A DNA stretch of 64,000 nucleotides from Cercis canadensis (lineage: Eukaryota > Streptophyta > Magnoliopsida > Fabales > Fabaceae): NCBI GenBank assembly GCA_003255065.1, contig QAOA01001289.1, forward strand, positions 514,115-578,114, read 5' to 3'. Positions 1 through 11,249 of the stretch are shown here, in pieces. The position numbers and the translations under genes are program-made. The notes under the pieces were generated by a model. That model was not told the origin of the DNA. It did no database searches and saw only the letters and a program-made list of their open reading frames with translations. Each line of letters begins with the position of its first letter. The stretch's first letter is position 1.

Positions 1-2417
1 ACATATATTTTAATTAAAAATTATAATATAATCAATAATGGTGAAAAGTTTGCCTAAACGACCTAGGCTAAATTGTCAAGTCAGACCTACCCTGGCATGC
101 CCAATCTATTGGGTTAGCTCGACTCAGCCAAACATCGTCTTTTACCCATCAACATAAGCACATTTGAAATATTCCTCCAATGCATATAAATTGCATGTAC
201 TATTGCATTAATGAAGTACTTTTCTAGACTTTATTAACTTTCATACCAATCTTTGAGCCTGTACTAAATCAACAATCACAAATTAGAATATCTCTCTCTA
301 ATTGTTTGTATTAATAAGAAAATCATTACAAAGAATAATAACAATAAAATGCAAAACAACAAAATTAAAATGAGAGCTAAAACACTATTGTAAACATAAC
401 ACATCCATAGTTTGAGATTGTTTGTTCTTTTATTCTTTTTATTTATTCAGATTCCTAATTCTTAAGCTTCCCAACCCCACATTCAAACATCCTTATACAC
501 ATAAAATTATTTCAACTAATAGTATAACTCATGTATTAGAGTTGGGTTTACTTCTTAATACTATATAACCAAGCTGATTGAAACTGATTGATGCAAAATA
601 TAATGAAGTTATTGACAATTTATTATTTATGTATTGTTAGTTATTTTATCATTCAAAAATTAAGGTTTATTTATGTAATTGGAGGAATTTATAAATGTAT
701 TTGGTTCTTAGGATATCTTGTAATAATTATGGTTTAGGAGTTTATTCCTATTCCTAGTAGAATTATTTGGGTATTTGTATTAGGGTTATAATTCAATATC
801 CACATACAAAATAGGATAACCACATCATGGGCGGAAAAAAAAAAAAAAGATAACGACATATATCGCTCAGAATAAGTTTTTCGTTATTTCACCATGCACT
901 TAAATTGAAAAGAAAATAAATTCAACTTCTCATATGTGTGTCTTTTTCCCTTATTTAAGTATATTATCATGCATATGTATCTTATGTTGCTTTGTTCTTT
1001 TTGTTAATTCTCTTCTTAATCTATGGCCGTATAGAAGAGATGATGGTGCAAACTAAGGCAAGGATATGAGATGCTGAGTGATAAATTCAAGGAACCATGC
1101 AACATCATATTAAATGGTTAGAACTGTGACAGCACCTGTAAGAATCAAAAGTGCTTAACTAGTGGCAGATGTAAGAGCGATTTTCACCCCTGGTGCACCA
1201 AAAATTGTTGAAAGAGCTTGATCCATGGTTTTCTCCAAGAAGATGCTGCAAGCACATATGTGGCAGTGAGAGTATTATATATATTGACTATATATTACGA
1301 AATAAATAAGCTTATAATACCAAATGGCCTATAGCTGAGTGATATTGAAGTCATTCTCAGAGCCTATGAGTTTTATGTTCAAACCCAAAGTAGTAGTTAA
1401 AAGGACAAAAACAAAAAAAAAAAAAAGTTAGAATCCTATGGGTATGTGCATGTAGTATAGTTGTTTGCTTATTAGTTTAATAACATTGTTCAAGAGTGTA
1501 CAAGTTTATGGAGAGAGGGTTTAATTTAGTTGGCAGGGCATTCTCTTGCTAGTAACTTCATCTTGCCTTCTTTTTTTGCTTGGCACACCGGTTGAGGGTT
1601 TAAAGCGAATCAATGAAAACAACTAAATGATGGTGACAAATTTATCAAATTGCAACCATTGCCTTTCAAAGTTTTATTTTTTCAGTTTAGGGTTATGACT
1701 TAGAGTTTTAAGTTGATGCTAAGTACATATGTATAGTTTTATGCTAACGAAGTAGAGCTTTAAGAATATGGTATGTTAGGGTTGCCAATTAGAGTTACTA
1801 GTACAAACATTATACCTTAATCTTTCAAGAACCAAGATAATTTTTAAACCATTGAAAATTGATACAATGAAATGAAAATTCAATTGAAAATTCTAGTGCC
1901 AGCATTCTGGGAAATTTTTTTCCCTGAATGTATCTGGCCAATGTGGGAGTGCACCCTTAAGATTTCTTGGAGAAGGACATAGTCTCAATACACAAAATGT
2001 GGTCTGAGGATATATTTACCGTTAAAACAAAAAAATTCATAATTTCCATGTCAACCTTGGAATTTTTTTGAAAAAAAAAGAGCCTATGACCAAAATAATT
2101 CCATAAGGGTCTACTTCACTAGAAAAATTTTCTATTATAAGAAAATTGTTTGTTTTGCTGCAAAAGAAAAGTTGATAGAAACTGATTTTCTATCACTTCA
2201 AAGACAGAACATTATTTTTTCTAGAAAATTTTTCTTTTAAAATACGGAAGAAAATTTTTCTATTTTTCTCAACCTGACCCACAATACCCAATACTCCGAT
2301 ACTACACCTCAACCCTTGATACTGAAGTACTTTGTTCTCTCCTCTCATTGGAGTCATTGCCTTTCCGCTATCAATTCTCACCAGTAACTTCATCGACATT
2401 CTGAGTTAGGCTCCTTG
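1..2417. other. Left flank of the transposon nest, no gene recognised
   Basis: AT-rich sequence with short A and T tracts. I see no exon series, RNA gene or transposase here. By the target-site logic of the nest, this DNA originally lay next to the CACTACAAG terminus now found at 37,785. The last ~150 bases (2,260-2,417) are less AT-rich and read openly on the minus strand, but nothing in that reading is recognisable. Confidence 0.5.
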
Positions 2418-2422
2418 CTCAC

Positions 2423-2551
2423 TGATGTTTCGATTTAGAATTGTATTCAATTAAATCAATACTACAATCACTCTAGGCAAGTGTACCTATCGTTTTGTAG
2501 AATAGCTTAATCGAGTACGGATATCATTCTCACGAGGAACTATAGCTATTA
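2423..2551 (-). repeat. Element A 3' LTR remnant, part 1
   Basis: It matches 25,177-25,305 with about four differences. It begins (plus strand) TGATGTTTCG, the LTR terminus read in reverse, and is interrupted at 2,551 by CACTA-1. Its continuation is at 23,525. Confidence 0.8.
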
Positions 2552-2843
2552 TTCTACAAGAAAAAGACAGTTTTCCAACGGAACAAAATACCATTGGAAT
2601 TTTTCCGAAATTCCAACGGAATTACGTTACCGTTGGAATTTTCCGTCAGAATTACCGTTGGAAATGTTTTTTTTTTAACAAAATTCCAACGGAATATACC
2701 GTTAGAATTTTTTTTCAAATTTTTTAATTTCATTTTAATTTTTTTATTAATTCTGACGGTATTTCCAACGGTAATTTTTATTTTATTACCGTTAGAATCT
2801 AAATTAATTTCCACCCTTCCCCCCTCACTTTTCACTTTCTGAA
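2552..2843. repeat. CACTA-1 left terminal and subterminal repeats
   Basis: About eight copies of TTCCAACGG or its complement, some degenerate (CCGTTAGAAT), lie in both orientations within 290 bp. In En/Spm-type elements such subterminal arrays bind the accessory transposase protein; that role is assigned here by family knowledge. Confidence 0.85.
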
Positions 2844-5122
2844 GTAGAAGTGTTTCTGAAATCCCTAAGTACTTAGCATTTCCCTTTCCGCCCTAGCCAC
2901 TCTTCTTCGACGAATAGATCTTCAGAAATCAGAATCTCAAGCTCCCCTTCTCCTTCTCCTCTCTTCTCTCATTCTTTGACTCTCCCAGGCTCAAATCCTT
3001 ACTCCTTAGCACTCTCCAAAAGTTCCCGACGACTCAACGGCCGCATGGTCAAAAGATGGAGGTAGCACATAGCTTGCTTTCTGATCAATCGCGCAAATCA
3101 CAACTAGGTGATAGCTAGTTGATTTGGAGGTGCTCTTCCTTCTATTCTGTCCTTCGAGATACCCAGATCTGAATTTCTCTAGTTCCGTTGATTTCACAAA
3201 CCAGGTTTGCCCATTAAGCTTCTTTTGCTATTTTTTATTCTCGCTTTACTTTAAGTGTTGTTGGTATATACTATCTTGCTTTGGTTGATAAAAAATTTGT
3301 ACTTTACATCTTTTACTTCCCTTTTTGGCTTAAATTAGATTCTATTTGTTTTGTTTTGGGTTGTGGAAGATCTAGACAGTGATTTATTTTTCTAGGTTTG
3401 ACTTTAATTTTGCTGATCAGGGTTTACATTCTAAAGTATTTGTTGATTGAATCTGGTTTCTAATTAAAGTGGTCTGTTACTTATATTGATGGGTTTGGTT
3501 TGTTTGATCATGATTTTGGTAATATTGGTTTTCATGCAGTAGATTCACTTCGTTCCACAGTTATGGATTATATGGTTCATTGGGTTTACTCTGTATGATT
3601 GAGTTTGTAAATGTGAGATCTTGCAAAACTTGGTTGTTTTCAATATTTCTCGCAGGAAAGTATTGATTTTGATAATCTGATTGATGTTTGTGTGTAATAG
3701 AACTGTATTTTCTGGGCTTTGAAGCCCTGGTTTTTGCTTGATTTGTGCCACTTCAGAAAATATAGACTTGTTGGATAATTTTGGTCAATACTAATCACTA
3801 GGATAAGTGAATAGGAACTTATCATCTCTTTGTTGGGGAAAACTTAAGAACTAGATCCATAAGGTGAAGTTACTCTAGTGTTTCTATAGTATGATCTTAC
3901 TGCCAACTCAATGGTGATCTCACTCATGTTGGATGTCATTTTATTTTTCTAGAGGAAATTTTTGGAATCATCATACTTGTCCATAACTGAATTCTTCATT
4001 TTTTTTCCTACTCATACTCTTTATTCTTGAAATATGTTCAAGTTTATGTTTTCCAATTAATTGTCATCAGTTAATTGTTAGAAATTGTATTTTTGGTGTA
4101 TGGATGCCCCGGATGAAGTTTTAGTTGTCGTCAGATGTCTTCCATTTCTCTTTAGATAACCAAGATAAGTTTCTCATGTGCATTACCAATGTAATTAATT
4201 AGAGACATGTTTCATTATGAAAAACAAAAAGTTGACTAATGAAACAGTTAAAATATACTATTCACATCAAAACATATGATAATTAAAATATGTAGACATT
4301 ATACACCCTCTCGTTACTTTAGAATAAGGGCAGATCTAGCAATTTCTTTGTCTTGGGAAATAAACCAGAAATGGTTTCAATGCATCCAAGTGAAGTCTTA
4401 CATAACATCTAATTAAGCTAGCAGCCTACTTTTTACACTTTACATGCTATACTAGATCTTTTTTTGTTCAGAATTTCTAGTAAGTTTTTAGCAATATGTG
4501 TGTAATGTTCAATTTTAGTTTCAAAATGAGAGTACTATTGGTTGATTGCATAACATTTTGAATTTGAACTGTTTTCTCTTTGAACTATGTTTCTATTTTA
4601 AATCGGTTAGGCTCTATTCTTGTTGGAATTTTTGTATTCAGTTATCAATTCTTGCAAAAGTGCAGAGGAGATGAGTAAGATATTTGGGGACAAGGAACTG
4701 CACCAAAAATACATAGATGAACTTGTTGATTAACGTGATTGGAATTAAGGCTTAGATGATTGAAGCTCTTAATTAGAGAATTCTGTTCGTAGTAATGAGA
4801 GACCATATTGTGCAATTGTATTCTTATGTATGTGCATGAGATTCTAGGTAATGGCTTGGAAAGTAGTTCAATTATATATATATATATATAGTCAAAATCT
4901 AAGAGACGATNATATATATATGCATGTATTTGTATGATAATTCTTGAACTTGCTTGATCATTGTGAATTTATTCATTTTTATTTGCTGAATTGATTGTTT
5001 GGTCACCTAATGTTCAACTAAATTTTAGCTTGAGGGATATTTATCTATTAGCCGAAAAAAGAAAATGTCAGTTGCAGGGGTTGGAATTTAGTTTGACTGA
5101 ACGCCTAGGAATCTGAAGAAAT
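2844..5122. other. CACTA-1 left interior, mostly non-coding
   Basis: The first ~360 bases are C/T-rich (2,880-3,000) and look like a transcribed leader, with a possible splice donor CAG/GTTTGC near 3,203. The rest is AT-rich and intron-like, with a TA microsatellite near 4,874-4,920 and an unresolved base at 4,911. One short candidate exon (4,669-4,734) is listed separately. No known domain is recognised. Confidence 0.45.
4669..4734 (+). other. Candidate captured exon in CACTA-1
   Basis: A pyrimidine-poor acceptor (GTGCAG at 4,661-4,666) precedes a reading frame EMSKIFGDKELHQKYIDELVD that ends at TAA (4,732-4,734). Its composition is protein-like and unlike the surrounding AT-rich DNA. I do not recognise the protein. 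It may be a fragment of a host gene picked up by the transposon, or chance. Confidence 0.25.
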
Positions 5123-5454
5123 TGTTGAAATAGTTTGTAAATATGTTAATAATTAACCAAGTCCCACATTGGTTAACTTAGAGTATGTAAAAGACTTTAT
5201 AAATGCAAACTAAAGTTATAAAGTAACTTTAGTTAAATGGGCACAAGCCCATTTGACAAGCCCAAATAGCCTAACAAGACAAAGTCCATTATTGGTCTTT
5301 GATTGGCACTTGGGCACTTGGGGAATCTTAGGCCTTGATCGATTTGACAAATATTTTAACATTGGTTTTAATATCTGGATCGGACCGGATTGGGTCGGTT
5401 TTACCCGATTCGGATGGTAGTTAATTAAATTAACAGGTTCAGATGAATAAACTC

Positions 5455-5542
5455 GAATAGACAATTGTGTCTGTTTTGAACAGACTGTTGTGACTATTTT
5501 GAACAGACAATTGTGACTATTCCGAATAGACAATTATGTCTG
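5455..5542 (+). promoter_or_regulatory. Four 23-bp tandem repeats in LTR U3
   Basis: Four units, each starting GAATAG or GAACAG and containing ACAATTGTG-like cores, start at 5,455, 5,478, 5,501 and 5,524 and lie just upstream of the TATA box. The same array is in the 3' LTR (from 10,683). Tandem U3 repeats act as enhancers in tobacco Tnt1 and Tto1; an enhancer role here is inference. Confidence 0.6.
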
Positions 5543-5588
5543 TTAATTTCTGACCAATTATATTTGTTCATTCGTGTCTTTTCAACTC

Positions 5589-5596
5589 TATAAAAG
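5589..5596 (+). promoter_or_regulatory. TATA box of element C LTR
   Basis: TATAAAAG lies between the U3 repeats and the LTR end, with transcription expected to start about 25-35 bases downstream (near 5,620). An identical box is in the 3' LTR near 10,818. Confidence 0.75.
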
Positions 5597-5766
5597 GGAA
5601 CACCCTAATGCATTAGAATTCACTTTTCCATTGAGAGTTTTTGAGGGCTTTGTTGTATCCTGGGGTAACTTGCTTTTATAGAGAAGCAATATTACACTCA
5701 AGACAGTGTAATTGTTCACGCCTCAAAGCCAACCTAGTTAGTCTCCATTATCGTTTTTCTAACAAT

Positions 5767-5780
5767 TTGAGTGTAATATT
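5767..5780 (+). other. Putative self-complementary primer site of element C
   Basis: TTGAGTGTAATATT starts two bases after the 5' LTR, where a primer binding site is expected. It does not begin TGG, so it cannot pair with the CCA end of a tRNA. It is the exact reverse complement of AATATTACACTCAA at 5,688-5,701 inside the LTR, a 14-base match. Self-priming is known for the Tf1/sushi group; extending it to this copia element is inference. Confidence 0.4.
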
Positions 5781-5784
5781 CGTA

Positions 5785-8700
5785 ATGGAGGCTGTTACTA
5801 CTTCTGCTGTAAAGTTGCAAGATTCTGTGAAACTCAACCAGTTTGATGGAACGAATTTCACAAGGTGGAAAGACAAGATGAAGTTCTTACTCACAACCCT
5901 GAAGGTGTTTTATATCCTGGACCCGAATCTGCCACCCATTGCTGCACCAACTGCTGAAGATTCGGATCAAGTAAGGAACCATAGGCAGAAACGTGAGGAA
6001 GATGAATTGGTGTGTCGTGGCCACATTTTGAATACCCTTACGAATCGTCTCTATAATCTCTACTCCAATCTGACTTCACCAAAAGACATCTGGAATGCAT
6101 TGGAAGTCAAATATCAAAGCGAAAAGAGAGGTACTGACAAATTTCTTGCTTTGAATTATTTTGATTTCAAAATGTCTGATAACATGCCAGTCATGGATCA
6201 AGTCCATGAACTACAAATTTTAGTTTCTAGATTAAGAGATTTGGAGATCTGAATTCCTGATACTCTTCAGATAGGAGCAATTTTGTCCAAATTGCCTCCT
6301 TCTTGGAATGGGTACAGAAAGAAAGTGTTGCATTCACCTGATAATTTCACTCTTGAACAGTTTCAAACTCATTTACAGATTGAGTGTGAAACTCGTGTTA
6401 GAGATGAAAAGTTTATGAAAATAAATGTGAATCCAAAAGAAAATTCGCAGCAAGTGAATGCAATAACAGGTAATTTTGGAAACAACAAATCCGGAAACAA
6501 GTCTGGAGGGAAGAATCAGGAAAAACTTAAAGTCCAGAAAAATGGTGGATCAAAGAAAAACAAAAAGAACAAGGTCTGCTTTCACTATGGAAAGAAAGGA
6601 CACTATATCAAGGAATGTAGATTCAAGAATTATGAAAAGAAGAAAGAAAATACTTCTGAAAAGGCCAAACTAGCCAACTTGTTGGAAGATGAAGTAAAAG
6701 AACTTGTTGCAATGGTTTCCAACATTCAGATTGGAATGGTGACTGAGTTAAACATGGCTGCTGCATCAAGTAATACAGATTGGTTCCTTGATTCGGGTGC
6801 AACAATTCATGTCAGCAATAACAAGACTTGCTTCAAAACTTACCATAAGTTGGAGGAACAAGATGAAATTCGAATGGGTAATCACCAGCGTGTTAAAGTA
6901 CATGGCAAAGGGTCTGTTGTACTGAATTTCACTTCTGGGCAGAAACTTACCCTTGTCAATGTTCATCATGTTCCTGATGTTAAAAGAAACTTAGTTTCTG
7001 CAAGTTTGCTTTGTAAGAAGGGTTTTAAGATTGTCCTAGAGTCAGACAAAATTGTAATGTCCAAGAGTGGACTGTTTGTAGGAAAGGGATACTCCCTTGA
7101 TAGCATGTTTAAGTTAAGTGTGAATGAAATAAACGTTGTTTCTGCTTACATTGATTCTTCTTCTTTATGGCATGCTAGATTAGGACATTTAAATTATCAT
7201 ATGATAAAATATATGTCAACTCATGATTATATTGATTGCAAGCATGTTCACAAAGATAAATGTGAAATTTGTGTTGAAGCAAAAATAACAAGAAAACCTT
7301 TTCCTAAAGTAGAGCGTGATACACAAATCTTAGATTTGATTCATTCTGATATTTGTGAATTAAATGGTAAATTAACCAGAGGAGGAAAAAGGTATTTCAT
7401 TACATTTATAGATGATTGTTCTCGGTTTTTATATGTATATCTATTGAGAACAAAAGATGAGGCCTTTGAAAGATTTAAGGAATTTAAATCTGTGGTAGAG
7501 AATCAAAAGGAAAGAAAAATTAAAATAATTCGGAGTGATAGAGGTGGAGAATATTTCTCTACAGAATTTGATAAATTATGTGAAGAAAATGGAATAATCC
7601 ATCAGAAAACCACCCCTTTTACACCCCAGCAGAATGGACTAGCAGAAAGGAAAAATAGGACCCTAGTTGATATGGTAAATGCTATGCTTTTAAATGCTAA
7701 GTTACCATATAACTTGTGGGGTGAAGCTTTACTTACTGCATGTCACATTCATAACAAAGTTCCTTCCAAGAAAACACATATTTCACCATATGAAATTTGG
7801 AATGGAAGGAAACCAAATCTGAATTATTTTAAAGTGTGGGGGTGTATTGCATTCTATAGACTTCCTGATTCTCAAAGAACCAAATTAGGGCCAAGAGGAA
7901 TTAAAAGTGTTTTTGTTGGTTATGCACAAAATTCTAAAGCATATAGACTTCTAAATTTAGAGTCTAATGTTATAGTGGAATCTATTCATGTTGAATTTTT
8001 TGAAGAAAAATTCATGTTAGATCAAATTGTGCATGAACCTGAAAGTGGTATGCATGAACCACAAAATTCACAGGATCAAAATAGTTTTGATAATTTTAAT
8101 TCTCTTGCTATAGGTAAGAGAAAACTTGTGAATGAACCATCTGAACCAAGAAGAAGTCAAAGGCCAAGAAAAGAGAAAAGCCTTGATCCTGATTTTATTA
8201 CTTTCTTGGTAGAAGGTAGTAGGAATCGGATTTGTAAAAAGGTGAAGATATTATTAAACATTGAAAGTGAGCCCAAAACTTTTGAAGAAGCAATGTCTTC
8301 TAGAGATTCAGCATTCTGGAAAGAAGCTGTGAATGATGAAATGGACTCAATAATGTCTAATAATACTTGGGTCTTAGTTGACTTACCACCTGGCTCAAAG
8401 CCCATTGGTAACAAATGGGTTTTCAGGAGGAAATATAATTCTGATGGTACATTGCAAACCTTTAAAGCAAGACTAGTTGCAAAAGGTTTTACTCAAAAGA
8501 AAGATCTAGATTATTTTGATACCTATGCTCCAGTTGCTAGAATAACATCCATCAGAGTTCTTTTTGCTTTGGCATCTATACATAAATTGCATATACATCA
8601 AATGGATGTTAAAACAGCATTTTTAAATGGTGATTTAAAGGAAGAAGTTTACATGCAACAACCTGAAGGTTTTGTTCTTCCTGGAAATGAACACAAGGTG

Positions 8701-9801
8701 TGCAAGCTTGTAAAATCTTTGTATGGTCTTAAACAAGCTCCTAAACAATGGCATGAAAAATTTGATTCAGCAATTTTGTCTTTTGGGTTTAGACATAATA
8801 CTGCTGATAAATGTATTTATTCCAAGTTTACTAAAGATTATGGAGTAATAGTTAGCCTCTATGTAGATGATATGCTTATCTTTGGTACCAACATGCATGG
8901 TATAAATGAAACTAAAAAGTTTCTAACCTCTAAATTTAAGATGAAAGATCTTAATGAGGTTGATACAATTTTGGGTATCAAAGTTACTAAGCATGATCAT
9001 GGGTTTACTTTAAGTCAAACTCATTACATAGAGAAAATTTTGAGCAACTTTGGTCATCTCAAAATAAAAGAATACAGTACTCCATATGATACTAGTGTAA
9101 AACTTGTGAAAAATAGTGGTAGACCTATAGAACAATTGAAATATGCCAGTGCTATAGGAAGTTTAATGTATGCAATGCATTGTACAAGACCAGATATTGC
9201 TTTTGCTGTATGCAACTTGTCAAGATTTACAAGTAGTCCTAATACAGAACATTGGGAAGCAGTTGGAAGGGTATTTGGATACCTGAAAAGTACTGAAAAC
9301 CTAAAGTTATCTTATAGAGATTTTCCTGCTGTACTAGAAGGTTATTCAGATGCAAGCTGGATAACAAGAGTTGGTGAAAGTATCGCAACTACAGGTTGGA
9401 TATTTACACTAGCTGGGGGTGCAATATGTTGGGCATCTAAGAAACAAACCTGCCATTCCCATTCAACCATGGAGGCAGAGTTTATTGCTTTGGCTGCTGC
9501 AGGTAAGGAAGCTGAGTGGTTAAGAAACATGTTGTTTGAAATTGAGTTGTGGCCACAACCAATGCCACCTGTTTCCATACACTGTGATAGTGAGGCTACA
9601 ATGTCTTGTGCTTTCAATAACATGTATAATGGAAAGTCAAGACATATTAGTCTAAGGCATGATTATATTAGAGAATTGATATCAAGTGGTACCATTTCAC
9701 TTCTCTATGTGAAATCTGCAAATAATTTGGCTGATCCTTTTACCAAATCTTTACCAAGAGATATGGTATGGAGGACAACATTTAGTATGGGACTAAATTG
9801 A
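5785..9801 (+). pseudogene. Element C gag-pol polyprotein with one in-frame stop
   Basis: One frame runs from ATG 5,785 to TGA at the end of RNase H, interrupted only by TGA at 6,250-6,252, most simply a CGA to TGA change at a CpG. Upstream is the UBN2-type Gag (KLNQFDGTNFTRWKDKM). Downstream come a zinc knuckle (6,571-6,618) in which the second cysteine is tyrosine (CFHYGKKGH), and protease with DSGA (near 6,791). Then follow integrase with its HHCC region (LWHARLGH, CEIC) and a DDE core (HSDIC, IDDCSRF, AERKNRT). Reverse transcriptase has YVDD at 8,860-8,871, and RNase H has SDASW, TMEAEF and HCDSEA. Apart from the stop and the knuckle change all catalytic positions I can check are present. 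It would be translated in the cytoplasm and assembled into virus-like particles; readthrough of the TGA is possible but not shown. Confidence 0.93.
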
Positions 9802-10342
9802 ACCCTCAAGACGCCAATGATGGTAACCCAACTTTGAATTACAAATTAGTAATTACTAAAGTTTAATGGGTAACAACAAGTCATTGATACGTGTCTAATT
9901 TATCACTAATTAAAAGGAGTCTCATACAAAACATGAGGTTAGTGCTTACTATTACGTTAAGAGGATGAGCTTGGCTCTTAATGGAGTTGTTTTGTCTGAA
10001 GTAACAGGGACAATGAAATGAACTCCACCTATGTGAATATGAAGTGGTGCCGCTTCAACAAAGGTTTAATGGGTTTTACCTTTTTGAAAATATTCACAGA
10101 AAATTGGGATTGCTTAGCACATGGCCATTTAAATAGTGCCAGGGCTGTTAAAACCTCTTTGGAGAAATTGTATAAAAATGATGTGTATGATATCTTCGAT
10201 CCTAATAGTAAGGAGTATTGGCTTAATCTTTGGACACCAAGTACTTCATTAGCATCCTTAGATATTTATACTAATTTTAAGGTTTAAACCTGAAAGGTAC
10301 CTTCTTATATGCATCATTTTTATAGTGAATGACTTAATTTAC
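9802..10342 (+). other. Element C 3' untranslated region
   Basis: 540 bases between the gag-pol stop and the polypurine tract. An 89-codon open frame (10,018-10,287, starting MNSTYVNMKW) lies here, with no domain I recognise. I treat it as untranslated leader-like sequence. Confidence 0.5.
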
Positions 10343-10357
10343 AAACTAGTGGGGGAA
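10343..10357 (+). other. Polypurine tract of element C
   Basis: AACTAGTGGGGGAA lies directly before the 3' LTR. It is the expected plus-strand primer site of reverse transcription. Confidence 0.8.
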
Positions 10358-10992
10358 TGTTGAAATAGTTTGTAAATATATTAATAATTAACCAAGTCCC
10401 ACATTGGTTAACTTAGAGTATGTAAAAGACTTTATAAATGCAAACTAAAGTTATAAAGTAACTTTAGTTAAATGGGCACAAGCCCATTTGACAAGCCCAA
10501 ATAGCCTAGCAAGACAAAGTCCATTATTGGTCTTTGATTGGCACTTGGGGGCATCTTGGGCCTTGATCGATTTGACAAATATTTTAACATTGGTTTTAAT
10601 ATCTGGATCGGACCGGATCGGGTCGGTTTTACCCGATTCGGATGGTAGTTAATTAAATTAACAGGTTCAGATGAATAAACTCGAATAGACAATTGTGTCT
10701 GTTTTGAACAGACTGTTGTGACTATTCCGAACAGACAATTGTGACTATTCCGAATAGACAATTATGTCTGTTAATTTCTGACCAATTATATTTGTTCATT
10801 CGTGTCTTTTCAACTCTATAAAAGGGAACACCCTAATGCATTAGAATTCACTTTTCCATTGAGAGTTTTTGAGGGCTTTGTTGTATCCTGGGGTAACTTG
10901 CTTTTATAGAGAAGCAATATTACACTCAAGACAGTGTAATTGTTCACGCCTCAAAGCCAATCTAGTTAGTCTCCATTATCGTTTTTCTAACA
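10358..10992 (+). repeat. Element C 3' LTR
   Basis: 635 bp, about 98% identical to 5,123-5,764. The main difference is a short deletion near 10,545 relative to the 5' LTR. GAAAT follows it. Confidence 0.95.
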
Positions 10993-11158
10993 GAAATTGG
11001 TTCCTTGTGTTTTGAAGACTTTTTTTCTTTTCTGTCTATCAGTAAAATTTAACTGCTTGTCATATATATTTAGGTTTTTGGGATTCCAAATTGTCTATTT
11101 ATGGTTTCTGTTTGGCGTACTACTTTCTGCTATTTGAATCATGATTTGTTGTTGGCAG

Positions 11159-11249
11159 TTGTGGTGATGGTTCTCTTGGAATTTCTAGCCAAAGAGGGGA
11201 TAATTATGAATGTAGAAATTTGAAACTTCTTCTCAAACAGCGGCAAAGG
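11159..11249 (+). other. Candidate captured exon in CACTA-1
   Basis: It is preceded by TTGTTGGCAG and followed by GTAATT, good acceptor and donor sites. One frame is fully open for 30 codons and reads CGDGSLGISSQRGDNY then ECRNLKLLLKQRQR, a protein-like composition. The source gene is not recognised. It could be part of a transduplicated host gene together with 4,669-4,734, or a leader exon of the transposase transcript. Confidence 0.35.

Larger units (their letters stand above)
5123..5764 (+). repeat. Element C 5' LTR
   Basis: 642 bp, bounded TG...CA. It contains four 23-bp tandem repeats (U3), a TATA box at 5,589, and a hairpin-forming sequence downstream (5,691-5,712) in the expected R/U5 region. 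Confidence 0.95.
5123..10992 (+). mobile_element. Ty1/copia LTR retrotransposon C, nearly intact
   Basis: It has two LTRs (5,123-5,764 and 10,358-10,992), both starting TGTTGAAAT and ending TCTAACA, and a GAAAT target-site duplication at 5,118-5,122 and 10,993-10,997. The LTRs differ by about ten substitutions and one indel of several bases, which suggests a fairly recent insertion. The internal domain order is Gag, zinc knuckle, protease, integrase, reverse transcriptase, RNase H, the copia order. A polypurine tract precedes the 3' LTR. No initiator-tRNA primer site is found after the 5' LTR. One in-frame TGA interrupts gag-pol. The element sits inside CACTA-1. Confidence 0.96.

Noticed and set aside
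2193..2399. Minus-strand open frame starting MSMKLLVRIDSGK beside the nest
   Set aside because: Its first half looks somewhat protein-like, but the end is AT-driven (KIFFRILKEKFSRKN), there are no splice signals I trust, and no family is recognised.
10018..10287. 89-codon frame between gag-pol and the 3' LTR of element C
   Set aside because: No known domain. Copia elements usually have an untranslated stretch here, and conservation across family members cannot be judged from one copy.
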